A stretch of DNA of 64,000 nucleotides from an uncultured Ruminococcus sp. (GTDB lineage: Bacteria > Bacillota > Clostridia > Oscillospirales > Ruminococcaceae). The stretch spans positions 62,001 through 126,000 of the forward strand of contig UQPZ01000004.1 in NCBI GenBank assembly GCA_900543145.1, written 5' to 3'. The notes under the pieces are model-generated. The model was not told the origin of the DNA. It did no database searches and saw nothing but the letters and a program-made list of their open reading frames with translations. The number at the start of each line of letters is the position of its first letter. The stretch's first letter is position 1. Position numbers and translations under genes: made by a program. Below, piece after piece: positions 33,966 through 41,325 of this stretch.

Positions 33966-34469
33966 TTGAAAAACTTAAAATTTAACAGAAAAAAACTATC
34001 AAATATTATGATATGTATTACCGGAGTTTTAGCTTTTGCAGCTCCGTTTTATAAGTCCTTTAACATTTACCGTATAATTCCTGAATTTGTATTTGGAGAT
34101 ACCATATTAAGAGAAACAGTAAAAAAAAATATGTTCGGAGCGGCAGCAGAGATCATAAGTCAATTTTTCGATGACAAAATAATTCTTTGTTCTTTTATAA
34201 TGCAGATCATGATCCTGTTTCTGTTTTTTCTGTCCTGGGTCAATACGGTAATTTTATTAATTGAGTTTCTGAGGCTGGGCTTCGGTCTGAAAATTGATTC
34301 CTGCGACCGTCTGATCGGAACGGCGCTGGATATGGCTTTGCTTTATCTATCAATAATTATTATGACTTTTACAACAAGCAATATGAGTATTAATCCTGTT
34401 TTTCTGACGGTGATTTTATCTCAGCTGAGCTTTGTTCATATGTTAAGAAAATCCGACGCTGTATTTTAA
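33966..34469 (+). CDS. Small unknown membrane protein
   Basis: Not recognised. About 167 aa with four hydrophobic segments (IMICITGVLAFAAPFY, IILCSFIMQIMILFLFFLSW, LDMALLYLSIIIMTF, PVFLTVILSQLSFVHM). TTG at 33966 is chosen because GGAGG (33951-33955) lies 10 nt upstream; an ATG at 33924 lies at the promoter and has no SD. It is controlled from an operator shared with the divergent XRE gene, so the two form a unit. Confidence 0.55.
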   Translation: MKNLKFNRKKLSNIMICITGVLAFAAPFYKSFNIYRIIPEFVFGDTILRETVKKNMFGAAAEIISQFFDDKIILCSFIMQIMILFLFFLSWVNTVILLIEFLRLGFGLKIDSCDRLIGTALDMALLYLSIIIMTFTTSNMSINPVFLTVILSQLSFVHMLRKSDAVF

Positions 34470-34500
34470 GGCCTTTTTGAGTTCTTTTATCTATCTCTAC

Positions 34501-34529
34501 TTGACAAGTCCGGGTTTTCGGTATATAAT
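34501..34529 (+). promoter_or_regulatory. Consensus promoter of the NlpC/P60 gene
   Basis: TTGACA (34501-34506), 17 bp, TATAAT (34524-34529), an exact sigma-A match. Confidence 0.85.
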
Positions 34530-34574
34530 ATATTACAAAAGAGTAACAACCCAAAACCTTTTCGGAGATGGATT

Positions 34575-35984
34575 ATGTATATATTACCTAGAATTAAAAA
34601 AGCGGCGGCGGTATGTTTGGCAGTTTTGATAACTGCTGCAGTATTCGGTGCGTCGAATGGTGAAAATTTGGTTACAACCTCTGCCGCCCCCGAAAGCTCA
34701 GATTATGAGCAGCGTTTAAAGAATATTGAGGAGGAGCAGAGCGAGCTTGATAAAAAGATCGCCGCTGCGGACGAATCAATAAACGGCGAGAAGCAGAAGC
34801 TTGATGCCGTAAATAAAAAAATAGAGAATATTAAAAAGAAAATAAAAGCGGTCGAGGAGCATACTGTGCAGCTTGAGGACGAGATGGTAGCTCTCGACGA
34901 GGAAATGCGGGATACTCAGTACGCCCTGAACGGCCAGGAGGAGGCTATAAAATCGGGAGTTAGCGATTTTATGGACAGGATCAGGATAATGTATATTGCA
35001 GGCTCGGATACATATACTGATGTACTTGTAAACTCGTCGGATTTCTACGATATACTTATGCGCTTAGAGCTTGTAAAGCGTGTGGCAGGTCATGATAACG
35101 ACACGATAAATACTCTGATAGAGCAGAAAAACGAGATAGAGAAAACAAAATCTGTACTTGAGGAGCAGAGCAAAAAGCTGAAGGAAAAGAGCAGGGAGTA
35201 TTCAGAGCAGCAGAAATCGCTTACAGACGAGCAGTCGGAGCTTCTGAAGCTACAGCTTGAATACGACGAGAAGATATCTCAGCTTGAAAACGATAAGTCG
35301 GATTATAAGAATAAAGCGGACAAGCTTTCAGAGGAATACAATAAGGTTTCGGGCGAAGCTCAGAAAACTCAGACGACAGTTTCCCAGAAGAGTACGACAA
35401 CAAAGAAAACTACTGCCGTTTCGGAAAGCGAAGGAAGTAAAAATACAACAACTACAAAGAAAACAACTGCTGCGACCGTTCCTCCAGATGACGGAGAGCC
35501 TGATACTACCACCAAAAAGCAGACTACCACTAAGCCTGTGACTACTCAGAACAAGCCTGTAACAACGACAAGCTCGTCAGGCGGTGGAGGAAACTCCTCG
35601 TCAGATCAGACGAAGCTTGATATAGTTGTAAGCTACGCCAAGAGTATGGTAGGCGGAAGCTATGTCTGGGGCGGCTCGGAATTCGGTGCAACGGACTGCT
35701 CAGGTCTTGTTATGCTTTCCTATGCTCAGGTAGGAATAGCTCTTCCTCACTATGCGGCTTCCCAGGCGGGTTACGGAATTTCGGTTTCATACGGCAATAT
35801 GCAGCCGGGAGATCTGATATTCTTCGGCGGAAGTTCATATTCCTCGATATATCACGTTGCTATGTACATAGGCGGCGGAAGAATGGTTCACGCAGAAAAC
35901 AGCAATACGGGAATCGTTATTTCAAACGTTGCTTCGTTCTCAAAGTATAATAATATTACCTGTATAAAAAGACTTATATACTAA
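34575..35984 (+). CDS. Secreted NlpC/P60 peptidoglycan hydrolase with coiled coil
   Basis: Exported cell-wall hydrolase (D,L-endopeptidase type) with the layout of PcsB/CwlO. Signal peptide at residues 1-35; a long coiled coil (about 40-245, rich in Glu, Lys and Leu); a Thr/Lys-rich linker (about 255-330, repeats of TTTKK type); then an NlpC/P60 domain with the catalytic Cys in GATDCSGLVMLSY, His in YHVAMYIG and the third residue in MVHAENS. PcsB-type coiled coils are moved by FtsEX in other species, which is an inference here. Followed by a strong terminator. Confidence 0.92.
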   Translation: MYILPRIKKAAAVCLAVLITAAVFGASNGENLVTTSAAPESSDYEQRLKNIEEEQSELDKKIAAADESINGEKQKLDAVNKKIENIKKKIKAVEEHTVQLEDEMVALDEEMRDTQYALNGQEEAIKSGVSDFMDRIRIMYIAGSDTYTDVLVNSSDFYDILMRLELVKRVAGHDNDTINTLIEQKNEIEKTKSVLEEQSKKLKEKSREYSEQQKSLTDEQSELLKLQLEYDEKISQLENDKSDYKNKADKLSEEYNKVSGEAQKTQTTVSQKSTTTKKTTAVSESEGSKNTTTTKKTTAATVPPDDGEPDTTTKKQTTTKPVTTQNKPVTTTSSSGGGGNSSSDQTKLDIVVSYAKSMVGGSYVWGGSEFGATDCSGLVMLSYAQVGIALPHYAASQAGYGISVSYGNMQPGDLIFFGGSSYSSIYHVAMYIGGGRMVHAENSNTGIVISNVASFSKYNNITCIKRLIY

Positions 35985-35986
35985 TT

Positions 35987-36020
35987 AAAAGCTCCTTGCC
36001 TTAACGGTAGGGAGCTTTTT
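35987..36020 (+). terminator. Terminator after the NlpC/P60 gene
   Basis: AAAAGCTCC (35987-35995) with GGAGCTTTT (36011-36019). Confidence 0.85.
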
Positions 36021-36031
36021 CTGCCTCAGTT

Positions 36032-36064
36032 AAAAAACCGGCTCAGCGGATTTGCTGAACCGGA
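36032..36064 (-). terminator. Terminator after degV
   Basis: On the minus strand CCGGTTCAGC pairs with GCTGAGCCGG, followed by TTTTTT (36032-36037). Confidence 0.88.
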
Positions 36065-36085
36065 AGGTTTCATATTTGATTTAAG

Positions 36086-36958
36086 CTATCTGTATTCACC
36101 CATAAAAAACAGAGCCATAGTTCCCGGGCCTGAATGAGCTCCGATAACCGTTCCCGTGTAAGCAGTTATGACCTTGGTTTTCTTGCCTAGCTTTCTTTTG
36201 GCAAGCTCTTCGACATACCGGGCGTCATCTATACAGTCGCCGTGACAGATAGCTATAACTGGATTTTCCCAGCCGCCTATACGTTCCTCCATCATTTCGA
36301 CCAGCTTGTTCAGCGATTGCTTTCTGCCTCTGACCTTTCCGACCGGAACAAGATGACCTTCGTTGTCAACATGAAGTACAGGCTTTATTCCCAGAATAGT
36401 TCCTGCAATAGCGGTAGCCTTTGAAACCCTTCCGCCCCTGTGAAGGTATTTAAGATCATCTACAGTAAACATATGACATAGGTGAAGCTTGTTTTCCTCC
36501 AGCCATGCGGCAAGCTCGTCAATATCCATTCCCTCAGACTTTTTTTCGCAGGCCTTGTAAAGCAGCAGTCCTTCTCCGGTAGAAGCGCACAGGCTGTCTA
36601 TGCAGATAATTTTTGAACCGGCGTACTTTTCAAGCAGATTGTCCCTTGCGATACAGGCGCTGTTGAAGCTTCCGCTGAGTCCTGAGGAAAAGCCGAGATA
36701 AAGAATATCATAGCCGTCCCTTACTGCGGCTTCAAACTCGTTTTCGTAGACATCGGGCGGTATCTGTGCAGTTTTAGTCGATCCGCCTTCGCGCATTTTA
36801 TTGTAAAAATCTTTGTATGGCATATCTCCGTCCATATACGATCTTCCGTTAAGTTCAAAGCTTAACTTAAATATCTCTGTACCTAAGCTTTCGGTATATT
36901 CCTTCGGCAGATCACAGGTTGAATCAGAATAGATTTTGTATTCTCTTTTATCAGACAT
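36086..36958 (-). CDS. DegV-family fatty-acid-binding protein
   Basis: Cytoplasmic protein of the DegV/FakB fold, which binds a single fatty acid and can deliver it to the FakA kinase. Motifs: YSDSTCDLP at the start, TAQIPPDVYENEFEAA, LGFSSGLSGSFNSA and the C-terminal GTVIGAHSGPGTMALFF, which binds the carboxyl group. Length of 290 aa is normal. No fakA gene is in view. Monocistronic, with its own promoter and terminator. Confidence 0.93.
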   Translation of the reverse strand: MSDKREYKIYSDSTCDLPKEYTESLGTEIFKLSFELNGRSYMDGDMPYKDFYNKMREGGSTKTAQIPPDVYENEFEAAVRDGYDILYLGFSSGLSGSFNSACIARDNLLEKYAGSKIICIDSLCASTGEGLLLYKACEKKSEGMDIDELAAWLEENKLHLCHMFTVDDLKYLHRGGRVSKATAIAGTILGIKPVLHVDNEGHLVPVGKVRGRKQSLNKLVEMMEERIGGWENPVIAICHGDCIDDARYVEELAKRKLGKKTKVITAYTGTVIGAHSGPGTMALFFMGEYR

Positions 36959-37062
36959 TGCAGCGCCCTATAATACAGCTTTTCGGCTTTTTTAGGGCTG
37001 CCCTCCGTTTCTTCTATAATTTTAGTATGCTGTTTCAGCATCTGTCAGCTTTTAATAAAATC

Positions 37063-37092
37063 ATTATATCATATGTCGGGAGGGTTGTTCAA
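37063..37092 (-). promoter_or_regulatory. degV promoter
   Basis: Minus strand TTGAAC (37087-37092), 18 bp, TATAAT (37063-37068); leaves a leader of about 100 nt before degV. Confidence 0.6.
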
Positions 37093-37138
37093 TATTTTTT
37101 TGACATTTGTCGCAAAAAATTTGTAAATAATTTATTAA

Positions 37139-39520
37139 TTAAACTGCTTGATTTACTGCGTGTTCCTTTACAGTGAATTTTCCTTCGCAAAGAACAGCGG
37201 CGAAGCAGGTAGGTTTTTCTGCTCCTGATACTATAAGGTCGCTTATAAGGTTTTCGATCTCAGAGCAGACTATCCTCCTGACCTCTCTTGCTCCCGATGG
37301 CTTTCCTTCGCTAAGCCTTGCTATTTCCGAGGGTATATCTTCGGTATAGCTGAAGCCGTATCCAAGCTTTTCAAGTCTTTCCTTCAGGCTTTCAAGCTCA
37401 GATACCGCTATTTCTGAAAGCTGAGGCTTACCAAGCCTGTTGAATACTATAGTATCGTCTATTCTGCCCAGCAGCTCAGGCGAAAGAAATTTTTTAAGCT
37501 CTCCAGTAAGCTCCTTCTTCATATATTCGTAATTGTCTTTATCGGAATCCTCGTCTGAGAAGCCAAGATGTTTTTTATCTTTTAGGTTTTTTACTCCTAT
37601 ATTTGAGGTCATAATAATGATCACGTTTGAAAATGAAACGCGCCGTCCTGTTGAATCGGTAAGAAAGCCGTCCTCTGTTATCTGAAGCAGCAGATTGAAC
37701 ACTTCGGGGTGGGCCTTTTCAATTTCGTCCAGCAAAAGAACGGAATACGGTTTTTTTCTGACGGCTTCGGTAAGCTGACCGCCGTTTTCGTAGCCTACAT
37801 ATCCGGGAGGCGCTCCGATAAGCTTTGAAACGTTATGACGCTCCATATATTCAGACATATCTATTCTTATAAGTGCGTCGTCGCGGTGAAAAAGCGCTTT
37901 GGCGAGCGATTTTGCAAGCTGACTTTTGCCGACTCCGCTTGTGCCCATAAAAATAAAGCTTCCCATTGGTCTGCTGTCGTCTTTTAAACCGGAGCGGCAG
38001 CGTCTTATAGCGGCGCAAAGCCTTTCTATCGCTTCGTTCTGTCCGGTAACGTCTTTTTTCAGCTGCCTGTCAAGGTCTCTCAGAAGCTGGGATTCTTTTT
38101 CGGTCAGCGCAGCGCAGGGGATTCCGGTCTGCCTTGAAACTACCTTTTCTACATCGTCCTTTGTAAGCTCTGTCCGTTCTTCATTATTCTTTCCGGTGAT
38201 CGCATTGAGATAGTCTTCCCTAGAGATCTTTCCTATAACATAGTCGTTAAATACCGCCGAAATCTCCTGCTTTCCGTTATCTACTGAGGAGCTGTTTATT
38301 CTGGCGCAGGCACAGGCTTCGTCAAGTATATCTATTGCTTTATCTGGAAAGAACCTGTCTGTAACGTATCGCTTTGCTAGATTTACGATATGCGTTATAA
38401 CATCGTCTGAAACGGATACCTTATGATGCTCCTCGTATTTTCCGCAAATTCCTTTCAGTATTTCAATTGTACCTTCTGCAGACGGCTCATCTATTTTTAC
38501 GGTCTGGAAGCGTCTTTCCATAGCGCTGTCCTTTTCGATATTCTTTCGGTATTCCTCAAAGGTAGTAGCGCCGATTATTTGCAGCTTTCCTCTTGCAAGC
38601 TGAGGTTTAAGGATATTTGCCGCGTCGATCGCTCCTTCAGCCGCCCCTGCTCCCATAATATTGTGTATTTCGTCTATAAATAGAATAACGTTGCCTGCTG
38701 ATTCCGCTTCGTCCATGCAGTTTTTCAGACGTTCTTCAAAGTCACCGCGGTATTTTGCTCCTGCAAGCAGCAAGGTAAGGTCAAGGGCAAATATTCTTTT
38801 TTTTGATAACGCCTGAGGTACTTCGCCCATCATAACCTTTGAAGCAAGGCCTTCGATCACAGCCGTTTTTCCCACACCCGCTTCGCCTATAAGACACGGA
38901 TTGTTTTTTGTACGGCGGCATAGTATCTCCATTATTCTCTGTGTTTCCTTTTCTCTGGCTATTACCGGATCAAACTGTTCACACGCTGCCTTTTTTGTAA
39001 GCTCTCTGCCGTATCTTTCGAGATTTTTAAGCTTTACATAATTTTGTTCCATGAAAATCGTTCTGTCGTTTCCTGCGGCGGTGCAGTCGGCGTACATACG
39101 GGTAAGATTACAGTCAAGCTCGCGAAGTATCTCTGCGGCGCAGGCGTTTGACTGCCTTAATATAAGCGCCAGAATGTATTCCGATCCGGTTTGCTTAGCT
39201 CCGAAGCTTTCGCTTAGAGTACATGCTCCCTTTAATATATTTACTGCGGTAGGAGTAAAGTCATTCTGAGTGAGCCGACAGGGAGTTCCTCTTCCTATTA
39301 TTCTCAGCATTTGTTTTTCAACGGCTTCTTCCGTTACCGAATGCTTTATCAAAACTGCACACGCCGCAGAAGTACCTTCTTCCATTATAGAAAGCAGAAT
39401 ATGCTCCGAGCCGATATAGGTATGTCCCCACTTTCCTGCGCATACGACTGCGCCTCGGATTATATCCCGCCCTTTTTTTGTAAATCTGTCAATTTCAAAG
39501 CTATGATTGCCTGTAGACAA
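37139..39520 (-). CDS. clpC: ClpC-type AAA+ unfoldase
   Basis: ATP-dependent unfoldase for ClpP. Order: double Clp N-domain (about residues 1-150), AAA+ domain 1 with Walker A GEAGVGKT and Walker B LFIDEIHNIMGAG, a short middle segment, AAA+ domain 2 with GTSGVGKS and LLLDEIEKAHPEV, and the C-terminal D2-small domain. LGFSD in domain 2 corresponds to the ClpP-docking loop. TTG at 39520 is chosen (AAAGGGTGA just upstream); an extended frame reading from 39664 has no SD and an unlikely N-terminus. No ctsR, mcsA or mcsB neighbours, unlike the Bacillus operon. Confidence 0.85.
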   Translation of the reverse strand: MSTGNHSFEIDRFTKKGRDIIRGAVVCAGKWGHTYIGSEHILLSIMEEGTSAACAVLIKHSVTEEAVEKQMLRIIGRGTPCRLTQNDFTPTAVNILKGACTLSESFGAKQTGSEYILALILRQSNACAAEILRELDCNLTRMYADCTAAGNDRTIFMEQNYVKLKNLERYGRELTKKAACEQFDPVIAREKETQRIMEILCRRTKNNPCLIGEAGVGKTAVIEGLASKVMMGEVPQALSKKRIFALDLTLLLAGAKYRGDFEERLKNCMDEAESAGNVILFIDEIHNIMGAGAAEGAIDAANILKPQLARGKLQIIGATTFEEYRKNIEKDSAMERRFQTVKIDEPSAEGTIEILKGICGKYEEHHKVSVSDDVITHIVNLAKRYVTDRFFPDKAIDILDEACACARINSSSVDNGKQEISAVFNDYVIGKISREDYLNAITGKNNEERTELTKDDVEKVVSRQTGIPCAALTEKESQLLRDLDRQLKKDVTGQNEAIERLCAAIRRCRSGLKDDSRPMGSFIFMGTSGVGKSQLAKSLAKALFHRDDALIRIDMSEYMERHNVSKLIGAPPGYVGYENGGQLTEAVRKKPYSVLLLDEIEKAHPEVFNLLLQITEDGFLTDSTGRRVSFSNVIIIMTSNIGVKNLKDKKHLGFSDEDSDKDNYEYMKKELTGELKKFLSPELLGRIDDTIVFNRLGKPQLSEIAVSELESLKERLEKLGYGFSYTEDIPSEIARLSEGKPSGAREVRRIVCSEIENLISDLIVSGAEKPTCFAAVLCEGKFTVKEHAVNQAV

Positions 39521-39832
39521 AAAAATCACCCTTTCGTTTGAGGCAGCCCCGACATGAGTTACCATTATAGTAAGCATTGACGCTTTTCGGATTTTTAGAC
39601 ATCGGCTCACAGGTATTGTGCTGCTGAAAAAAAATATACTGCTGCTGCGCCGGTATGCTTCCAAAGCAGTTTCAAGCCGCTAATAACATCTTATGCGCAG
39701 GACAAATTCAGCTTTCCGAAAATTTTTGTAACACAATTTTTCCTGAATCATAAACTGTAATATAAAGCAAAGGCAAACAGCGAAAACGCTGGCTGCTGCT
39801 TTATAAAATACACAGTTAAAGGAGAATGTTTT
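39521..39832. other. Gap of about 310 bp between clpC and the Cys-rich gene
   Basis: Holds the divergent control regions. I see no convincing gene or sigma-A promoter; a CATA-containing stretch near 39749 might be part of a sporulation-type promoter for the Cys-rich protein, but it does not match sigma-K fully. Confidence 0.3.
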
Positions 39833-39958
39833 ATGAACGGTTGTGGATTTGGCGGATGCTGGTGGATTATAATCCTTATCCTTATCATCGCTTGCTGCTG
39901 CGGCGGCGGTTGGGGCGGCTGCGATAACGGCTGCGGATGCAATGGCTGCGGCTGCTGA
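39833..39958 (+). CDS. Cys/Gly-rich microprotein with one membrane helix
   Basis: Protein of 41 aa, MNGCGFGGCWW then IIILILIIA, then a tail dominated by Cys and Gly; 10 Cys and 13 Gly in all. AAAGGAG lies just upstream, and a strong terminator follows, so this is a real gene. Resembles the small high-cysteine (chorion-like) and YjcZ-type proteins of Firmicutes, some of which are made in sporulation. Role unknown; metal binding or spore coat cross-linking are possible. Confidence 0.75.
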   Translation: MNGCGFGGCWWIIILILIIACCCGGGWGGCDNGCGCNGCGC

Positions 39959-39974
39959 TTATTAGCATAAAACG

Positions 39975-40006
39975 AAAAGGACCGCTTATTTAAGCGGCCC
40001 TTTTTG
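39975..40006 (+). terminator. Terminator after the Cys-rich microprotein
   Basis: AAAGGACCGCTTA with TAAGCGGCCCTTT around a short loop, then T's; 39975-40006. Confidence 0.88.
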
Positions 40007-40063
40007 TCGTTAAATTGTTAAATATGCACAAAGCCTGCCGTGATAAATTATATGAAATATCAA

Positions 40064-40092
40064 TTGAATTTTCGGAATTAGTTTGTTATAAT
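40064..40092 (+). promoter_or_regulatory. Promoter of the PTS operon
   Basis: TTGAAT (40064-40069), 17 bp, TATAAT (40087-40092), placed just upstream of the two antiterminator sites. Confidence 0.75.
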
Positions 40093-40114
40093 ATGTATGT
40101 AAAGTAAATACGGC

Positions 40115-40203
40115 GGATTGTTACCGGCTTATGTTGGGCAAGACTGATTGTGAGTGTGCATTACTCGTTAATGCAGTTCAGTTTCGGTGTTGTCTTTTTT
40201 ATT
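40115..40203 (+). promoter_or_regulatory. RAT site 1 and overlapping terminator
   Basis: RAT-like sequence 40115-40144, beginning GGATTGTTACCGG and ending GGGCAAGAC. Its 3' end (AAGAC, 40140-40144) pairs with GTCTT (40192-40196) in a hairpin with an inner TGCATTA/TAATGCA stem and ACTGA/TCAGT stem, followed by TTTTTT. RAT and terminator are thus mutually exclusive, as in BglG/LicT/SacY control. Confidence 0.85.
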
Positions 40204-40208
40204 TAATA

Positions 40209-40287
40209 GGATTGTTACTCGTACCGAGGCAAGACCTGTAAAGCGTATGCATTATTAAAATGTGCCGCTTTTCGGTCTTTTTTATTT
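40209..40287 (+). promoter_or_regulatory. RAT site 2 and overlapping terminator
   Basis: RAT sequence 40209-40236: GGATTGTTACTCG, loop, CGAGGCAAGACC. Its last bases AAGACC (40231-40236) form a terminator stem with GGTCTT (40274-40279), plus AAAGCG with CGCTTT inside, followed by T's. An excellent match to the BglG-family consensus; a second copy in tandem with site 1. Confidence 0.9.
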
Positions 40288-40323
40288 GAAAATCGAAATA
40301 TTATTGAAAGCAGGTGATAAAAT

Positions 40324-41031
40324 ATAAATACGAAGGAAAGAGCGGCTGCTGTTATCAGGCTGGCGGGAGGAGCAGAAAATATAAAAAATGTATCTCACTG
40401 TTCGGCACGGCTGAGGTTAGATTTAAAAAACATCAGTATTGCCGCCAAAGACGAAATAAAAAAAATTGACGGTATTAGGGGAGTAATATTTCAAAATTCA
40501 CAGCTTCAGATTATAATAGGACTTTCTGTGGCAGAATACTATAATGAAACGCTGAAGCTTTTGAATCCGGAGCTGAGGGATTTCCGTACTGAAGCTATAG
40601 CTAATCCGGCTAAGGGTAGGGTATTTCCGTTAAGCAGGGTAAACGATATAGCCTTTTCATCAGGTATTATGGGCAAAGGCTATGCCGTTGATCCGTCGGA
40701 GGGGAAAATAGTTGCTCCTTTTGACGGTACAGTCAGTATCTGCCAAGGGCGTACGGTCGAGCTTATCTCTGATACGGGCGTTGATCTGTTTGTTACAGTA
40801 GGAACAAAGGATCAGGCGGAGAGGTGTGATTTTATGCATTGTTTTTCAGACGGAAGCCGTGTAAAAAAAGGAGACTGCGTAATGGAATTTGATCTGAAAA
40901 AGCTTAAATTCGGAAGGATCGATACGCTTACGCCTGTCGTTGTGCTTAATTCGGACGAATACCGTTCGGTGACTGTAAAAAATACGGACAGAGCATCGTT
41001 TATGGAAGAATTGATTTTATTGACAAAATAA
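40324..41031 (+). CDS. PTS glucose-type IIB-IIA protein with degenerate IIA, apparent ATA start
   Basis: About 235 aa. Residues 2-78 form a IIB domain (NTKERAAAVIRLAGGAEN, then SHCSARLRLDLK) with the phosphoacceptor Cys26. Residues about 95-235 form a glucose-type IIA domain (KIVAPFDGTV, VKKGDCVMEFDL, LTPVVVLNSDEY), but both active-site His are missing: Arg143 and Thr158 stand where Crr has His75 and His90. No IIC is encoded nearby. The start is ATA at 40324: AGGTGA ends 6 nt upstream, TAA is two codons before it in frame, and the next normal start (GTG at 40528) would delete the whole IIB domain. First gene after the RAT sites. Confidence 0.8.
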   Translation: MNTKERAAAVIRLAGGAENIKNVSHCSARLRLDLKNISIAAKDEIKKIDGIRGVIFQNSQLQIIIGLSVAEYYNETLKLLNPELRDFRTEAIANPAKGRVFPLSRVNDIAFSSGIMGKGYAVDPSEGKIVAPFDGTVSICQGRTVELISDTGVDLFVTVGTKDQAERCDFMHCFSDGSRVKKGDCVMEFDLKKLKFGRIDTLTPVVVLNSDEYRSVTVKNTDRASFMEELILLTK

Positions 41032-41048
41032 AAAAGGAGATTGATACT

Positions 41049-41306
41049 ATGAAAACATTTGAATATGTAATTACCGATCCTGTTGGGATCCACGCAAGAC
41101 CTGCCGGTCTTCTCGTTAAGAAGGCTGCCGAATTCGTTTCAAAAATAACGCTGTCAAAGGGAGAAAAATCAGCCGACTGCAAACGTCTTTTCGGAGTAAT
41201 GGGACTATGTGTAAAATGCGGTGACAAAGTAACTGTAACTGCTGATGGCAGCGACGAGGATAACGCGTCAGAAAGTATTAAAGCGTTCTTTACTGAAAAT
41301 CTTTGA
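41049..41306 (+). CDS. ptsH: HPr phosphocarrier, Ser46 replaced by Arg
   Basis: Phosphocarrier of the PTS, 85 aa. The phosphoacceptor His15 is in GIHARPAGLLVKKAAEF. The usual regulatory region K-S46-xxGVMSLG reads K-R46-LFGVMGLC here, so HprK cannot phosphorylate residue 46. Starts 17 bp after the IIBA-like gene behind AAAAGGAG. Next gene is ptsI. It should carry phosphoryl groups, but not act as a CcpA corepressor (inference). Confidence 0.93.
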   Translation: MKTFEYVITDPVGIHARPAGLLVKKAAEFVSKITLSKGEKSADCKRLFGVMGLCVKCGDKVTVTADGSDEDNASESIKAFFTENL

Positions 41307-41325
41307 TAAGAAGGCGGTGGGAATT

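Noticed and set aside
39521..39664. Longer N-terminus for clpC
   Set aside because: The upstream residues do not match Clp N-domains and a good SD sits before the TTG at 39520.
39748..39942. Pro/His/Gln-rich minus-strand frame
   Set aside because: Antisense to the Cys-rich microprotein; low-complexity product from GGC/TGC codons read backwards.
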